Origin: Volvariella volvacea V23
Taxonomy: Eukaryota > Basidiomycota > Agaricomycetes > Agaricales > Pluteaceae
DNA length: 64,000 bases
Reading direction: 5' to 3'
NCBI GenBank assembly: GCA_000349905.1
Contig: KB722760.1
Span: 332,005 to 396,004 of the forward strand
Shown: positions 1-13,199 of the stretch, piece after piece
Numbering within the stretch: the stretch's first letter is position 1
Layout: every line of letters begins with the position of its first letter
Position numbers and translations under genes: made by a program
The notes under the pieces: model-generated
The model's input: the letters and a program-made list of their open reading frames with translations, nothing else
The model's database searches: none
Told to the model about the DNA's origin: nothing

Positions 1-993
1 GACCATGCTGTGTGTCAACAAGGTTGGTGTGTGAAATCGAGTTACTTACGCCCTGGATGTAATGACATATGTGGGCGTAAGCGCGTGCATGCTGAGAACT
101 TCAGATGGAAAGGCTTACGATGCCCATTTGATATCGAGGCACATGCGTGGCTGCACCGGCGAGGGCCAGAAAGAACGCCCTTCAACCCGGCCTCACCCGT
201 TCTCAAGCCCAACGAAGAGGCCGCCACCACCCTCGAAAAAAATCCATTTAGCCACACGCGATGGCCGATGGTCATGATGCGCTGGCACACCCGGCCCCTG
301 GAATCGAATCGGAGCAAGGAACACGCTCACGGAAGCCACGCTCGCCTGGTCGAGCCTGGGAGAAAGCCAGGATCAACTGATGCCGATTGAGCGGCTCGGT
401 GAGATAATCTCAGGTCCTGCTCCGTCGAAGATTGGAGTCCTCGCTGTGGCGCCACAGCATGCGTACCTGCCGCGAGCGCACAGCGTGCTGACATGCTTAC
501 ATCGCAGCAAGAGGTAGCTCGCACCCAGGCTCGCGTCAGAAGGAGTCTGCCATATGCAAGGCCGGAGTCGAAGGTTCGCTGGAGAACAAGGCGTCTGTAT
601 AAGCATGCTGCCGTTTTGGACGACAAGCAAAGGGATATATCAGGAAGGCAGGGCTGGGCTGGCTTCTGACCGGCACGGGGACCCCGTGGACCCAACAAAG
701 GATGTCTGCAGCGAGCAGACGCGATGACGCGGTGGGCGCGTCGCAACTGCCGGGGTCAGTGCAGCGATGCTGTGCGTTGGGCGAGGCTCGCCGGCAGCAG
801 TGTGGCGGGCGAGGCGGGGTGGCCGGGGTCCCGGGGTGTGTGTGAAATCAGGCAGGATGGGCTCTTTAAAGGCGAGGAGACCTTGTATCGTCCTCTCCTC
901 CATCCCGTCTCTTCCCTTATTCCCCTCGTTGTCCGCCAGTTCCCTTTAGACACATCCAACGCACCTCTGCGAGCCACGTTTTTCCAGCCAGAC
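1..993. other. Upstream region of the HMG-box gene, no gene seen
   Basis: The open frames here overlap on both strands, lack splice logic and resemble no family I know. The last 110 bases before the start codon are pyrimidine-rich (about 885-945), a common feature just upstream of start codons in filamentous fungi. An A/T-rich stretch near 859-868 (ctctttaaag) could serve as a core promoter element. This is probably the promoter and 5' leader of the gene starting at 994. Confidence 0.4.
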
Positions 994-3004
994 ATGCCTG
1001 CAATCCGCCTATCAGCAGCCCGCCGGAGACGCTCGTCCTTGGCCATGTGTAAGTGATCGATATTTGATTCCGTTGATCGCCCATCTCATCCCGCCCCAGC
1101 CGCCATCCAGGCCATAAAGCCTGGCATCTACGGCATCGGCCATCGACCGGTCACCTTTGCACCCAATGNNNNNNNNNNNNNNNNNNNNNNNNNNNNNNNN
1201 NNNNNNNNNNNNNNNNNNNNNNNNNNNNNNNNNNNNNNNNNNNNNNNNNNNNNNNNNNNNNNNNNNNNCATACGAGGAGCCAGACGACCAGGACTCAGCA
1301 CCAGAGGCCGACTCTCTCCCGGAATCGACGCTCTTCCCGCCTGCACCCTCGGAAGCTGCTCCAGCGCCCGCAAGAAGACGGCTGCCACCAGGAAAGCGCC
1401 CGTCCCAGGGCTACATCCCACGACCGCCAAATGCCTTTATGCTGTTCCGCGCCGACTTTGTGCGCCAAAAACACGTCCCAGGGTCGATAGAGACCAATCA
1501 CGGGTCGCTATCAAAGATCATCGGTAAGATCTAGCTTTATGCGCGCATATATCCTGCTTACAGTGCTCAAGGCAACTGCTGGCGCGCGCTACCGCTGGAG
1601 GACAAGAAGATCTGGGAGCAGAGAGCAAAGGTCGCCAAGGCCGAGCACAAGGCCCGCTATCCCAACTATCGTTTCCGACCTGTTCACAACAAGAACAAGG
1701 ACAAGAAGAAGGAGAAGCAGCCCGCCACACGGGAAGAGGAGCGAAGATGCGAAAAGGTCGCCCAGTTGCTGCTGGAAGGCAAAAAGGGAGATGAGCTCGT
1801 TGCTGCGTTCAAGGAGGAAGCTGCATTCGATAACAGTTCTCTTGCCGTTCCCGTCCCCCAACGTCACCGAAGATCGTCCTCTGTTCCCCTTCCGAATGAC
1901 TATTACCAGCCATACACCGACTTGTTCATCCCCTCGCTGGCCCAGCACTTCAACTACTCGAGACCGCCTTCCCCTCTGTCTCGCCAACAGCGAATGATCA
2001 TGGGCCAACGCAGAGCTTCTAGCGCTGCTCCCATGATCAACAGAGGATGGGCGCTTCCCATGGCTCCCACTCAGCTGCAACAAGATCACGAGCCCCTCCC
2101 TGAACCAGATACCTCCCTCTTCGAGCCTTTTTCTTTCAACCAATCCAACGGCACCGGTTTCTCCATGGCCTCCCAATACGACCCTGTCATGATCCCACCC
2201 CACATGCAAGCTCAAGACAACACATTCAGCCCCCTAGACACAAACCCTTACGAGGTCATGATGCCCCACCAGCCCCAGCCGCAACACCACCAGTCCCTCT
2301 TCCCCTCCCCCCTCTCCCTCCAGACCCTCACCCTTCACAGCCCCTCAGGCGCGTCCTCCATGCTCCCCACAGTCGCCGAGTACAGCACCACCTCCTCCGT
2401 TGCACCCTCCCCGTTCTCGCACCCCGCGAGTCAGCAGGCGACGCCCCAGTGGGTCAATTCGTCGCTGCCTATCGACCCGGCGCTTCAGTCCCAGCCACAC
2501 AGCCAGGCCCATTCGCCGGCGGGATACACTGGCACCGGATCCCCCGTCGCTCATGGCGAATTGAGCCTGACGACGCCGACGATGCAGACCCCAGGGCTCG
2601 TCCACGCTCCTCAGGCCCAGCAGGCCCAGGTCGCAGTCGACTCGAACAACCTCTTCCCGGACTCGACGTCCATGGGGATGTACAACTCGAACCAGCACCA
2701 CGCCGCCCACGGCCAACAGGGCGCATACATCGACCACTCGGACCTGCTCAACTTTGATCCCACGCAGGACCTCGACGTGTCGGGTTCTGTTTTGCACCTG
2801 CCCTCCGTGTCCGTGTCTGTGTCGGAGCAGGACACGCTGGGGCTTGACGATCTGTTGAACGGGCAGGGGTTTGAGCATGCGGCGTTTGGGAGCGGGGAGT
2901 TTGCGTTTGTGGGGGATTTGCCGGTGGGGATGGGGCAGGGGTATGCTCAGCATCAGCACCAGCATCAGCATCAGCAACACAGCTCGGTGCAGGTGTCGTC
3001 ATAG
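994..3004 (+). CDS. HMG-box (MATA-HMG type) transcription factor
   Basis: Predicted nuclear sequence-specific DNA-binding protein. Exons are 994-1048, 1100-1523 (containing the N gap) and 1572-3004. The introns (1049-1099 and 1524-1571) have GTAAG donors and keep the frame on the visible sides. Bases 1411 to about 1680 encode a complete HMG box: RPPNAFMLFRADF opens helix 1, SLSKIIG spans the second intron, and NCWRALPLEDKKIWEQRA and YPNYRFRP close it. This form is typical of fungal MATA-HMG boxes. A basic Lys/Arg patch follows. The rest, about 400 residues, is low-complexity Ser/Pro/Gln/His-rich with a His-Gln repeat near the C-terminus, as in activation regions. The protein's true length is unknown because 100 N interrupt it before the box. 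It could be a mating-type or a Ste11/Rox1-like regulator; I cannot decide from sequence alone. Confidence 0.85.
1169..1268. other. Assembly gap (100 N) inside the HMG-box gene
   Basis: This is exactly 100 N, the conventional placeholder for a gap of unknown size. It lies within the second exon, so both the length and the reading-frame continuity of the N-terminal part are unknown. Confidence 0.99.
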
Positions 3005-5038
3005 GTGCATACATGCATGCGCCGTTGGTGGCCTGGATTTGTTTGTTCTTTATCCTGCCCCGTTTTTCGATTGGGCTTCTTTCATCCCTTCATGGACATT
3101 ATTGTGTATATTTGCGTGCGGGGAGAAGGGAGGAGAGTCGGTGGCGGTGGTGTGAAGACGCTGTTTGCTCGCTGGTGGTTGGTTGACAGCGCTTGCTTGC
3201 TGGGGGACTCTGGCTGACAGGCTCGGCTGGAGTCCTGTCGAGGTTTTTATAGATAGACAGCTCTTTCGGGAGCTGTAGGTCGAGAATGACGGTGCCACCG
3301 TCGCCATCGTTATGCCGGTCGCACTTGACTAGCCCTGCAATGGGCCTACGCAACATAATACCCAACATCAACAGCAGCAGCAACAACAAGAATCCACCAC
3401 GCCAAGAATGTACATAGAAGAACCGACTCGCGATGGGCTCCCTCTCCCGTGACGATTATCCTATCTTACCATACCATCTTGTAATAATCCCCCTTTCACG
3501 GGCTCTTCCCTTTTGTTTTGTTTTAACGACCTTTGAGGTTTTTACTCTATCACGCTTTAAATCTTCCTCTTTCACGTTTTTCGTGTTTCGTGTTTTCGTT
3601 TTTCATCGCTATTCACACACACTCACAACACAAAGAGCAAATTGCAACTCATACACACCCCTCACACACCCAAACCTTTGTAGCCATATATCGGTATCTC
3701 GTCCTCGAGTCTTGTCTTGTCTTGTCTTGTCTTGCCAGTGTTCCTCTTTCTTGGTGTTTCTTTACTACGTATTACGTCTCCGTCTCGACTGTTTCGATGT
3801 GTCGATCAAGTTATATAGCTAGCTAGCTAGTAAAAGTGTAGCCTTTTAGTGTTTTGCGTTTTATGATATATATATATTGACTATCGCTCTATGTGCCGTT
3901 GGATGGCCCTTGAGATCTTTCGCACTCGTCCGAGGTCTTCTATCACAACAACAGAGGGTTTGCAAACCGTCATGGATTTGCAAAACTTTGAAATAACTCG
4001 ACAATGGTACAACCCTTGGTCTATTTGATGCACGAGATTTGAGTGGTCGTGGATTGAACGTTGCAGCTCTCTTGCCAAGTCCCAGCCCGAGGGGAACATG
4101 GCTTGGATGGAAGTGTAAGCCTGAACTCCAAGTTCCCCTGGTCACGTCTCGGTGTGTCGTTCTTTTGTCTTATCACCACCACCACTGCGCCCACCTTGCT
4201 CCGAATCTCGCAGTTTGCAAGAGCAGAGCGCGGACGTGTTCACTCGAGGGACCACGCCAGCCCCTCGGCGATGATTCCTGCCAGTGCTGGCTGCTGGCTA
4301 TGCACCAGGCGGCCTCCCTCCAACTCGGAGCGGAGGCTAGATCACGATGCCAATACCAACCGCTGGCGTACTGTATGCTGTATACTTTCGCGCTTCTTGT
4401 CGCTCAATCGCCCTTGACCAGGATCGCGGCACCCGGTGACGCGGGTGCGCGATGCCCTGCAATGCTTGGTCGGTCGGTGGTGTGAGCGCGTTGAGGGCTT
4501 CGATGGCCTGGGGTGGTTTTTATCTGGATGACTCGGAAACCGGGTTCGTTCTCTCGTGCGGTGACATGATGTCCTGCGCGCCGGGAACAAGGTAAATGTC
4601 GTGGGTGACGCCTGAAGTCTGCCCTCTATCACACGACAAGCCTGAAGCATGCTCTTTATTCCCAATCACTGGACTCCCACACGAGCTCCCTAGGCGGTTC
4701 TGACACGCAAACATCGGCTGTTACTGTGCAGGCTCGATATTCACTCGCTCTTACTCTGGTCTGTCCTTCATCAAGGCTACGTGCAAAGTAGTCGTGATGA
4801 ACGCTCGCAAGCAAGGCGGCGGCCACTTCTTGGAAATTAAGGAGATCTTGAACCGTTGATTGTAGCAAGTTGACTTGGGCGCTATGAATGCAATTGCATT
4901 TCTCACCATCCCATTGTCTTGAGGCGATCGCAAGATATGACATCCACCTCGCTGCCTCGTTGCAACGACCCAAGGTCGACGGTATATAACTTTGCACGCA
5001 CGTCTTGATCACCCCCTAGGCGCAAGTAACCGTACTGC
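3005..5038. other. Intergenic stretch between the HMG-box gene and a DUF6535 pseudogene
   Basis: No convincing gene is seen. The first 800 bases look like a long 3' region: T-rich, with a pentanucleotide repeat at 3711-3734 and a CTAG-rich run near 3820-3835. The frames at 4342-4665 and 4656-5012 (minus) have no recognisable motifs. Confidence 0.4.
3711..3734. repeat. (CTTGT)n microsatellite
   Basis: Four perfect CTTGT units are followed by CTTG. The same pentanucleotide recurs at about 30602-30618, again downstream of a coding region. Confidence 0.9.
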
Positions 5039-7733
5039 ATGATGGACGGCGTCGAAAAGGGTGGTAACAAGTGTGCGAATAAAGAAGAGGGTGGTGATGT
5101 GGATATGGATAACCAAAGAAAGGATGGTAATATGTGTATGTAGTTCTTATCTGGTTTGCAGACGAGAGTTGACGTTTGGGGCTCTACTCAGAGCGATCCC
5201 ACGAATTTTGGGGTATATACCCAGATGAGGCACAGAAGGTGGACCAAAAGCTTATTGAAGAGTGGACGGGTCCAGCTGATAGCCTTTTAATTTTTGTGAG
5301 TGACTGGACATCCTCAATATGCACTCGGGTATCCATTTCCCATTGCAACTTAACATCAGTCTGGTTTGTATTCTGCCGTCGTCACATCATTCATAATCGA
5401 AAGTCTTAAATACCTAAAGCCCGACCAAGACGACCGGCTCTTCGACTTTATGGTTACAATTTCAGCTCACACTGTGGGCAATGTTTGAGCCGGCGTCGGA
5501 GAATACCGAGAACAAACCTTGAAGTAACTTCTAGTTAGCACCTCGGTATCTCTGTTAGATAAACTGTGAATATACTCAAATTTCATGTCGAAGTAAATTC
5601 ACTTTACTGGCAGTCGGATGTATAATAGGTTCATGACAAGGTATCGGATTCAATGGTATGCGAGTGTTGAAAAAAAGTATATTCATAGCAAGTTGAGAGA
5701 TTTTACTAGGCTGTATCGTAAAAGGATGCGAGAGGAATGTAATGTTGGTATATGTAGATGACAAATTAAAGAGACGTGTACAAAATAAACTGTGATAATA
5801 CAATAAAGACCATCCACGAAGCGACAAGGAACAGAGCAAAGGGTAGGTGGATGGCTAATGATTTAGGTCGTAGTTGACGACACCGATTGCGAAGTAGATG
5901 GTGGCAAGATAACCTGGAGATTTGACGATGGCAGACCAAGTCTTTCGTTTCTTGATGCTTGCTTCTCCAGCAGGTATGCCTCCCCCCTCAAACTGAAAAT
6001 TTCGCAGTTGTTGTTACTATGAAGGTACCCTAATAATACAAAAAATATATCTTACGTTTTGATCATTGTAAATTGTGTGCGTTTACTGTGAATATACTCA
6101 AAACATATCTTTCGATTGTAACCGTGCGATACTCTGACGAGACTAAGGATACATACAGCGGACATGCTGGAATCGGTATGCTGGAACATACCCTGAGCAT
6201 CTTCAGGGTTTATCGTGGCGGTTTCCGTATGTTGGTCTTTTTATTACTATTTTTGGTATGTTCAGCTTACTGGCCGTGCCAGTCTCAAACATTGCCCACG
6301 GTGTCAATTAGCCGCTCTTAACAACGGCAGTCAAGCAATCATAGCCTACACAAACTCTAACCCCGAACCATTTCGCCCACGGACGACTGCAGTCTGGATC
6401 AATGGTTTCTGGCTGTCAAGCCTGGCTCTAAGCTTGATAACTGCAATGATCGGGACGCATATTCGTCACTGGGCAACGTCTTATAGAAAATTGGTCCGCC
6501 AGGACCAGTCCCTGCACAAACAAGGTGTCGTTCACGCATACCTGTTCGCTGGTTTGAAAAAATGGAAGGTATCCAACGTCGTCGATTTTATTCCTACCCT
6601 TATTCAAATAACCTTGGCACTATTCCTTGTCGTCCTTTCACTTTTCCTATGGGATATAAACCGGTCTCTTGCTGCAGTAATTATCGCATTTGCGGCAGTC
6701 TCGAGTCTTGCCGATCTATTCGCCTCGCTAGGTGCCCTATTGGTTTACGACTTACCGTATCATACTCCGCTATCCCATTCGATTTACCAGAGCGTCCTGT
6801 CCACCATCTGCAGTATCCCTTTTTCCAAGGGGCGCTCAGAATTTGATCTGATTCACCTTGCAGCAACGCAACATCTCGACAGCATCCTGAAAAGATGCTT
6901 TGAACTTGTCGTCGTCAATATCAGCGAGAAGGACATGAGAAAGCTCGCTGAATCCCTCCCTGGCATTTTTTCCATGGATGTGCGCGCAGATACCTTAACG
7001 ACAATGTCACAGCTATTCTTTAATTGACATGCCCCGGTGCTCACCACGGCCATTAACGAGCCTGCGGTGGGTGAATAACAAGGCGATATAGTTGCTCCTT
7101 TACTAGGCGGTGTCTGCGCCGCTCTCAGATGCATGCCCAGGAGGGATACCATTGGGCCACATGGTTTTGGTGAATCTTGGGTTGGTCGCTGTCGTAGCTT
7201 CCTCGCTCACGATTCGGCTGCAGTTGTGCAGTCCTCCATGCCAGTTTATGCATACCTGACCAAGGCGATATACTCAAAATCCAATCCTGGTACATTAAGT
7301 AATTTCCCGCCGCTATCTCTCCCAAGCGTCAAAGAACTCCGAAAATGCTCTATTGGAGAGGGTGTCACACCATGGTCATTGCTGATGAAATGCTTCACGA
7401 TATGGCATCCTTATAGGGGAAGTTTGGCCGGAGGTCTACAGTGTGTTCGCTGGTATCGAAACGCAAAAGGAACTTATTCAAGATGTCCAGGCCTCTGTTG
7501 AAGCTCGGCACCGTGGCAACTTGCATACGGCCTTCGCGGAAGCTGCTGTAATCATATTGAAGAAGCACAAAGAAGGCACTGGCTTATATCACAATGAACT
7601 ATCCAAGGATATCCTTGAATTCGCTCGTGCTTGCCGCTCACTCACGGATATCAACCCTCAGGCTATGGGTGAGCTAGAACAAGCACTTCAGGTCGAACAT
7701 GGGGATGTACGGCCTGCAATGGGCTTTATTTAG
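5039..7733 (+). pseudogene. DUF6535-family membrane protein, broken by a transposon, stops and a frameshift
   Basis: The remnant follows the exon plan of the three intact copies in this window. Exon 1 is 5039-5126, exon 2 is 5192-5295 (EFWGIYPDEAQ...WTGPADSLLIF) and exon 3 starts at 5360 (SGLYSAVVTSFIIES). Coding sequence stops making sense at 5470, where a transposon begins. It resumes at 6307 in the frame expected after removing the element and one copy of its 3-base duplication, giving the family motif SAQLAALNNGS across the join. The membrane region then reads normally (VWINGFWLSSLALSLITA, IPTLIQITLALFLVV). Further damage follows: in-frame stops at 7025-7027 and again about 50 bases later, and a frameshift near 7400-7420 before GEVWPEVYSVFAGIE. 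The final frame runs to 7733. The combined lesions make it non-functional as a full-length protein, although a short N-terminal product cannot be excluded. Confidence 0.85.
5470..6303. mobile_element. 834-bp non-autonomous DNA transposon, CACTA/CMC-like termini
   Basis: The ends form terminal inverted repeats: left CACTGTGGGCAATGTTTGAG, and the reverse complement of the right end is CACCGTGGGCAATGTTTGAG (19 of 20 identical, weaker beyond). The element is flanked by the direct repeat TCA (5467-5469 and 6304-6306). Removing the element plus one TCA restores the DUF6535 reading frame, which independently confirms both boundaries. Termini starting CACTG/CACCG with a 3-base target duplication fit the CACTA (CMC) group. 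No transposase reading frame is present, so it would need an enzyme supplied in trans. An 18-base direct repeat (ACTGTGAATATACTCAAA) occurs inside at 5563-5580 and 6085-6102. The superfamily assignment is less certain than the element itself. Confidence 0.85.
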
Positions 7734-10700
7734 AACTCTCGAGGGCATTCGATGATTCTTTTGTCGCTGTAGTCCCCACCTAATTTCCTTGTGTTGCATT
7801 TATGTTGTTAGGACCATTGTAAGCATCCATAGGTTTGTACTTTAACGTGCCAGAGTTAAGGTCTACATATATATCATATTCTCGTAAAATGGGGTACCAA
7901 AAGCGACCATAGTAATGCAGCCTAGGGTCAATATGAATCGCACAATAATTCGAACATTTAAGTGGAAGCTCGGCGCTGGATCATTTTCCGTCTGAAGCCA
8001 AAAATTCCTTACACGGGTATAACTCCTGCTTGCACACGGGCCTCGACATTACTATCATCCGTGACGAACACTATCTCACTAGATATCACATCGCTGGCAC
8101 CTTTCCTCTTCTGATGATAGCTTAACCATAAATAGTTATTGAATTGTAAGAACGCTGTTATATCGAGCCAGCGCAGGTGGTCATTTAGGTGATCGAGTGG
8201 ATAGTCGTGAAGCCTTCATCTTTGGCTACATAGAGCATGTCGCTGCACTCTACTGGAATTTATTCGAAGAAATGACGCACGCCCGTTTTTTCGCACCTTG
8301 CAACCCCATTCAAAGTAAACGCCGATCCTTCCTCTTTTCTTACAAGGCGCTTTTCGCTTTATTCAATACCTTCCCCTCAAATGGTTTTATCGAGCCTGCG
8401 GAGTATCGATAGGATATAGAGTTCATAGCTATAGTCGAGCCTCAGGACACGAAAAGGTCCAAAGTGTGCCATCACGAAGGTAGCAAAACCACCAACTTAA
8501 ACTGGCAAATTCAAAAAATGATTACATCTAGTGCGATCGCCTATGTGGGACTGCCTTACTTCCCTACACCTCCAAACGTGCACAAGTGTCCCTCATTTAT
8601 GACTATTCACTCAAGATTATAATCTGGCTGCAACAACACGTCGGATGAGGTCGGATAAGACGAGTAATACAGCACAAAATTCAACACCTTTTAGAAGAGT
8701 GCATCAAGGAATGATTTCAAAATGGGGTCATGCTCCACGGTACACCCTTCCTAAAACGCTCCCTAGTACGCGGATCCAGAAAGAAACAAGAAATTGATTA
8801 ATGCACCTGACAGGGCCATTAACAACCCTTACTCACAATGTTCTGGCAGAATGCGCCAATCAAGGGTTAATCATACCCTTGGCTTGATTATCGGAGTACT
8901 CATCTGGGGATCCGACCCTAGTGAATGAGCTGAAGCATTGCGTAGGTTGTCGTCATACCGTGCTTGTCCAATCTGACGGTCTTAGGTGGGTCGATGCCAT
9001 CCTTCTCCTATCAAGGGCATGAATTGCAAGAGGAAGAATTGTGAGCTGTCTTTTGCTTTTCTCAGTCCCATCAGTCCCAGGGTGATGTGATAGGGATGGA
9101 ACTAGGTTAAATATTCCAAGAATGCTCACAACACCCATTGAAGCCCGCAATTGCTTTCGGCAAATACCCGTGGTATCTTTGGATGAACAGTAGAGAAAAG
9201 GTTAATGTACTGCTTACTGGGGACTACTTACCCGTCATCACGAATGAGATGGCCCTTCGTCATGGCCTTTCGCTTTGGACAAGGTTAGCGTTGACCCGAA
9301 CTTCCCAAGGGCAAACCACGGGGACATGGCTGATGGAAAGAACTTATACCAAACTCGGGGCCAAGTTCTGCATGCAATCATGGGGTCACTCCTGAAAGCC
9401 AACCTAACGTTAAGTATGCACAAGAGACGTATTTCCCGTCCATATCTGTAGTCTTCCTTTATGCTTTGGATATCATGAGCAGGTACACCTCCACATTATG
9501 CTGCTTGCTCCAGAGCTGCGTGACAGGACTGCATGCCTCCTGAGCACATCGCCGATCAATTTATTCCTTACCATACAACACCCACAGATAAGGACCGAGC
9601 CTAAGAGTATTAGAGTAGGCACATACATCGGTGAAATGTCGACTTATATCAGCCCGACCGCCTTGCCATATGGTTTATAACACCCAAGTCCACAATATGT
9701 CAATCGGATACAAGAAATACGTACGGTGAGGCAATTGTCCAGACTCTTTGACGTCTGAAGCATGGGGATCGGAACTGAAATCCTCAACGGCGGGTCTATG
9801 AAATCAGCTTGTGCTGTATATGTAAGTATTGTGTACGAATGACCATGGAGAACCGGTAAGAAAAAATTTTGAGTCGCCTTATAGTATGCGAAAATCACTC
9901 GCCAGTAAACCCATCAAGAACTAACGGAATGTCGTTTCCCCGCTTGTACACACATGTCCAACGGAGTTGCCCATAACTCCCGAGACATATGCACCGCTGT
10001 CAATATATGTAATATGGCGATCCATCATTGATATTTCAGGGTACATCTCCGGCGGGGTTAAGTGTCGGCACTATGCCAAGGGGCAAAGGCGAGGAATTTT
10101 TCTCTCCTTGGACTCCTGCCGTGCCCGAGTTTCTTTCTCCAATGAGAGGATATGTATTGCTGCTTCTGGTCTTGCTCCTCTACACCTGAGAAAGGCGGAG
10201 AATAATCACGAAGGATCAAAAATAAGTGACGATACAGGGCCCTGAGTACGTTTGCATATGCACTGTGGGGTTCTCTCTTTCTTGACGTCTAGAAGCTGAT
10301 GTGTTCCCCAGGTTTATCTTGTCGTTCACTACTACAATTAGTATGCCGGGATCAAATAACCTTCTCTCACGTACACTATCCATATGGCGCGTTGCTTCCG
10401 CCACCCACTATGCCGTTTGGGAGCATGTCAGTTGAGTGTCTTGCCTGCTATAGTGAAAGAGTGGGTGATTGCTATGGAGGTTGGCCACGCACGCGCCGTG
10501 TCAGTGGGAAAGTGTGATTGACAAGAGCTCGGCACGAACCCCAAGGTCGGCTTGCAAGGCAAGTTGGCAGACCTGCATTACCAGAGTAAATTAATCCTGA
10601 GAAATATTGGAGTACTGCTTTTCCCAAAGAATAACCGTCCTTCTGTAGGTCTGAATGACAGCATCCATCACTCAAGCGGCAGCAAGGCGTTTGACCAAAT

Positions 10701-13199
10701 GCTCAAATAGAGAAAACAGATGCGTGTCATTCTGGGGTGCGTGAGTTTATCCACAACTTCTCCGTCATGACATAAAAGCTACCTTTGTAACTCGCCAAAA
10801 TGTATTGGATTCTTATTCTGACAGTTAACCCTCAAGATAGCCTCTCCAACCTCACAAATCTTGCCAAGTGATTGGATGCTTCGATGGTGCGTTGCCGTAG
10901 GCATTTGGCACCAGGCCTGCCAAATTGGGGGGCACTCCGCAGATCATATGAGGTTTGCAATATATGCTAAGACAAAAGTAGGTTCGATGGCCTCACACTC
11001 ACCGCGATACCGGCGAATAGCCTTGAACTCTGATTGGCTGGCAATTAATCGTGGTGAGAAACGTGGCAAATGTGACAGATATCCAATCTACCAATGGGGA
11101 TCCGACCTTAAAAGTCTGAGAGTCTCAGGTCGTATATGTCGCTTTCTAGATTTTTCGCAATTCTGATATTATACCAATCAGTTGTGTATACTCTTGAGAA
11201 TGTTCTGATTTGAAATGCCTACCAAGTTTGACTTCGCTTTAATGAGATCTGATTCCAAGCGGGTGCGCGTGAAGGATGTCCGGAAGCCACTTCCTTTGAG
11301 CAATAAACAGAGAAACTGGGGAATCGACCCAGAAAGTCATGAATGGGCCTTCCATGATGATACGATCGGCTTGAGTTCTATGAGCTGTGATACGAGCGAC
11401 CCGCCTGAGCATGAGCTCAAAACAGACAGCCCAATGAAGTTTAACGCGGGCATTGTTAAAGCATTGGGTTGCATACACGTAGGCCAGCTAGTCTACGGAG
11501 GTCAGAGGACTCTGAGCTGACATGATAATTTGGGTCTCCGCTTCAACCCAATGCCACCACTTATGCACACTGACAGTAGAGGAGTCTAAACTGTTAAAGC
11601 TACATGCCCATGTCTTATCACTCTGTCATTTTTTTGCAAAACGCGGGTGTGAAGCAGGATCTCTAGGCGAACTTGGAACTTTCTCCTATGCCGTCGTTGG
11701 CTATGCTGACAATCAAACTCATATCCGTACACGCATAGGTATTTTGACAGTAGCGCACAAGAGGTTACTCGGTTAGCCATTAACGCCATTCCCTCAATCC
11801 TACTCACCATTCAACCAACAAACTCCCACCTGATCCGAAATTCCACCATTCTTTTCTCAGCGTCTAGGAGTGCCTCTCACTGGATCGATCTTTTGCTGGC
11901 ATCGGATCGTCTCGAGGTTCACAATAAATGAAATCGCCGAGCATCATTATCGGAAAGCAACTTTAGTTGGTAAGTAAAGTGCGTTCCTAGTTCGTTCTGA
12001 TTAACGACCCTAACGCGCCGCTTAGATTGCCCCACTCTTAATCTTACTCTCACAGCCTATTTTGAACCCAGCGCTAATTATTACGAGAATTATCTCTATT
12101 TCTGCTTTAACCGAAGGTCCTTCCCCAGATATATCCCGATCGAGGGGGTGGTTAGCCCTATCCGTAAACCGGAATATCGACGGGCGCCATCAAATTAACC
12201 AAGTGCACTAGAACGCAGAGGACGGTCAAAAATATCGCGGAACTGTCCATATTGTGCGTAAGATGTGATTCCTCCGCGTTGCCCACGCAAGCTTGAGTCA
12301 CGTAACAAAAATAAAGGGACGAGAATAGGATACTCAATTTTTACTTCTATTAGCCTTTAAGGTACAGAGCTTTTCGATCCTTAGCACGGAATACCGAGTC
12401 TGACACTTTGTCTCTTCGCTCTTACAGCCGCCAATGTTTCCAACACGGAAAAAGAGACAAGTCGCGCCAATGTCCCGGTGCGGAAATCGTCAACGATGAC
12501 GATGCACAAGGTTTCTGTCAAGACTTCCGTTTGAGATAAGTAATTGTCGTGAAGCAACCATAGAGAATTGTCAAAGTAGTCGTTGAAGGGGATAACACTA
12601 AAGTCGGTGTTTGACTGAAAATGGCTTAGACTATACGGTCCGGTCTTTGCCCGAGTGCCACCACCTCATAGATGAGCTCAGATGTCAAAATGACCATGTG
12701 CATGGAAAGGAGTTCGACGATAGGATGATCGATTGGCATACTGCAACTCCGGGTTCGGCGATCTTATGGCGGAAGCACCCGTCATAATGCCTCACAACCA
12801 TGGAGCTTAGTTTTGCACCAAGTGGTATCGGAAGAATGCTTGGAGTGAATACAATCGGTATATTGCCAACTCGAGTGCTAATAACGATTCACGCCCAGCG
12901 TACATGTTACACAAAGGGTGATTGGTATAAGACAGCGTAACCTGCATTTTTGTGAGAGAAAGCGCAAACACCGCCAATTATCTGGCTGGCACTGCCTAAA
13001 GTCAAGCAAAAGAGCAAATCAAACCGATACAAAAGAAAGCCGGTGAGAGAGTGCAATGAGGAGATCCAAATGCTCGACAAATTCAAGGAGAGAACATAGT
13101 GTAGAAGGGGTAGTATAAGGGAATTAAAGAAATGACAGAACTTGGTCGGTAAACAAACAGGAGGAGATTATTGGAGGGGTACTGCGGATCTCAAAGCGT
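7734..13199. other. Gene-poor stretch, no supported gene
   Basis: This 5.5-kb stretch holds only short, scattered open frames. The longest start-to-stop frames (8197-8412; 11215-11520, 101 codons; 11586-11810 minus) lack recognisable domains, splice partners or signal peptides. A short block reading tggggatccgacc occurs at about 8906 and again at about 11096. An imperfect hairpin (aatcaagggt paired with acccttggcttgatt) lies near 8857-8890. The region looks like decayed repeat-derived DNA, but I could not assign any piece to a transposon family. Confidence 0.4.

Noticed and set aside
5576..5839. Minus-strand 87-codon frame inside the transposon as a possible transposase remnant
   Set aside because: No transposase motif; composition is A/T-rich and the frame lacks any catalytic pattern.
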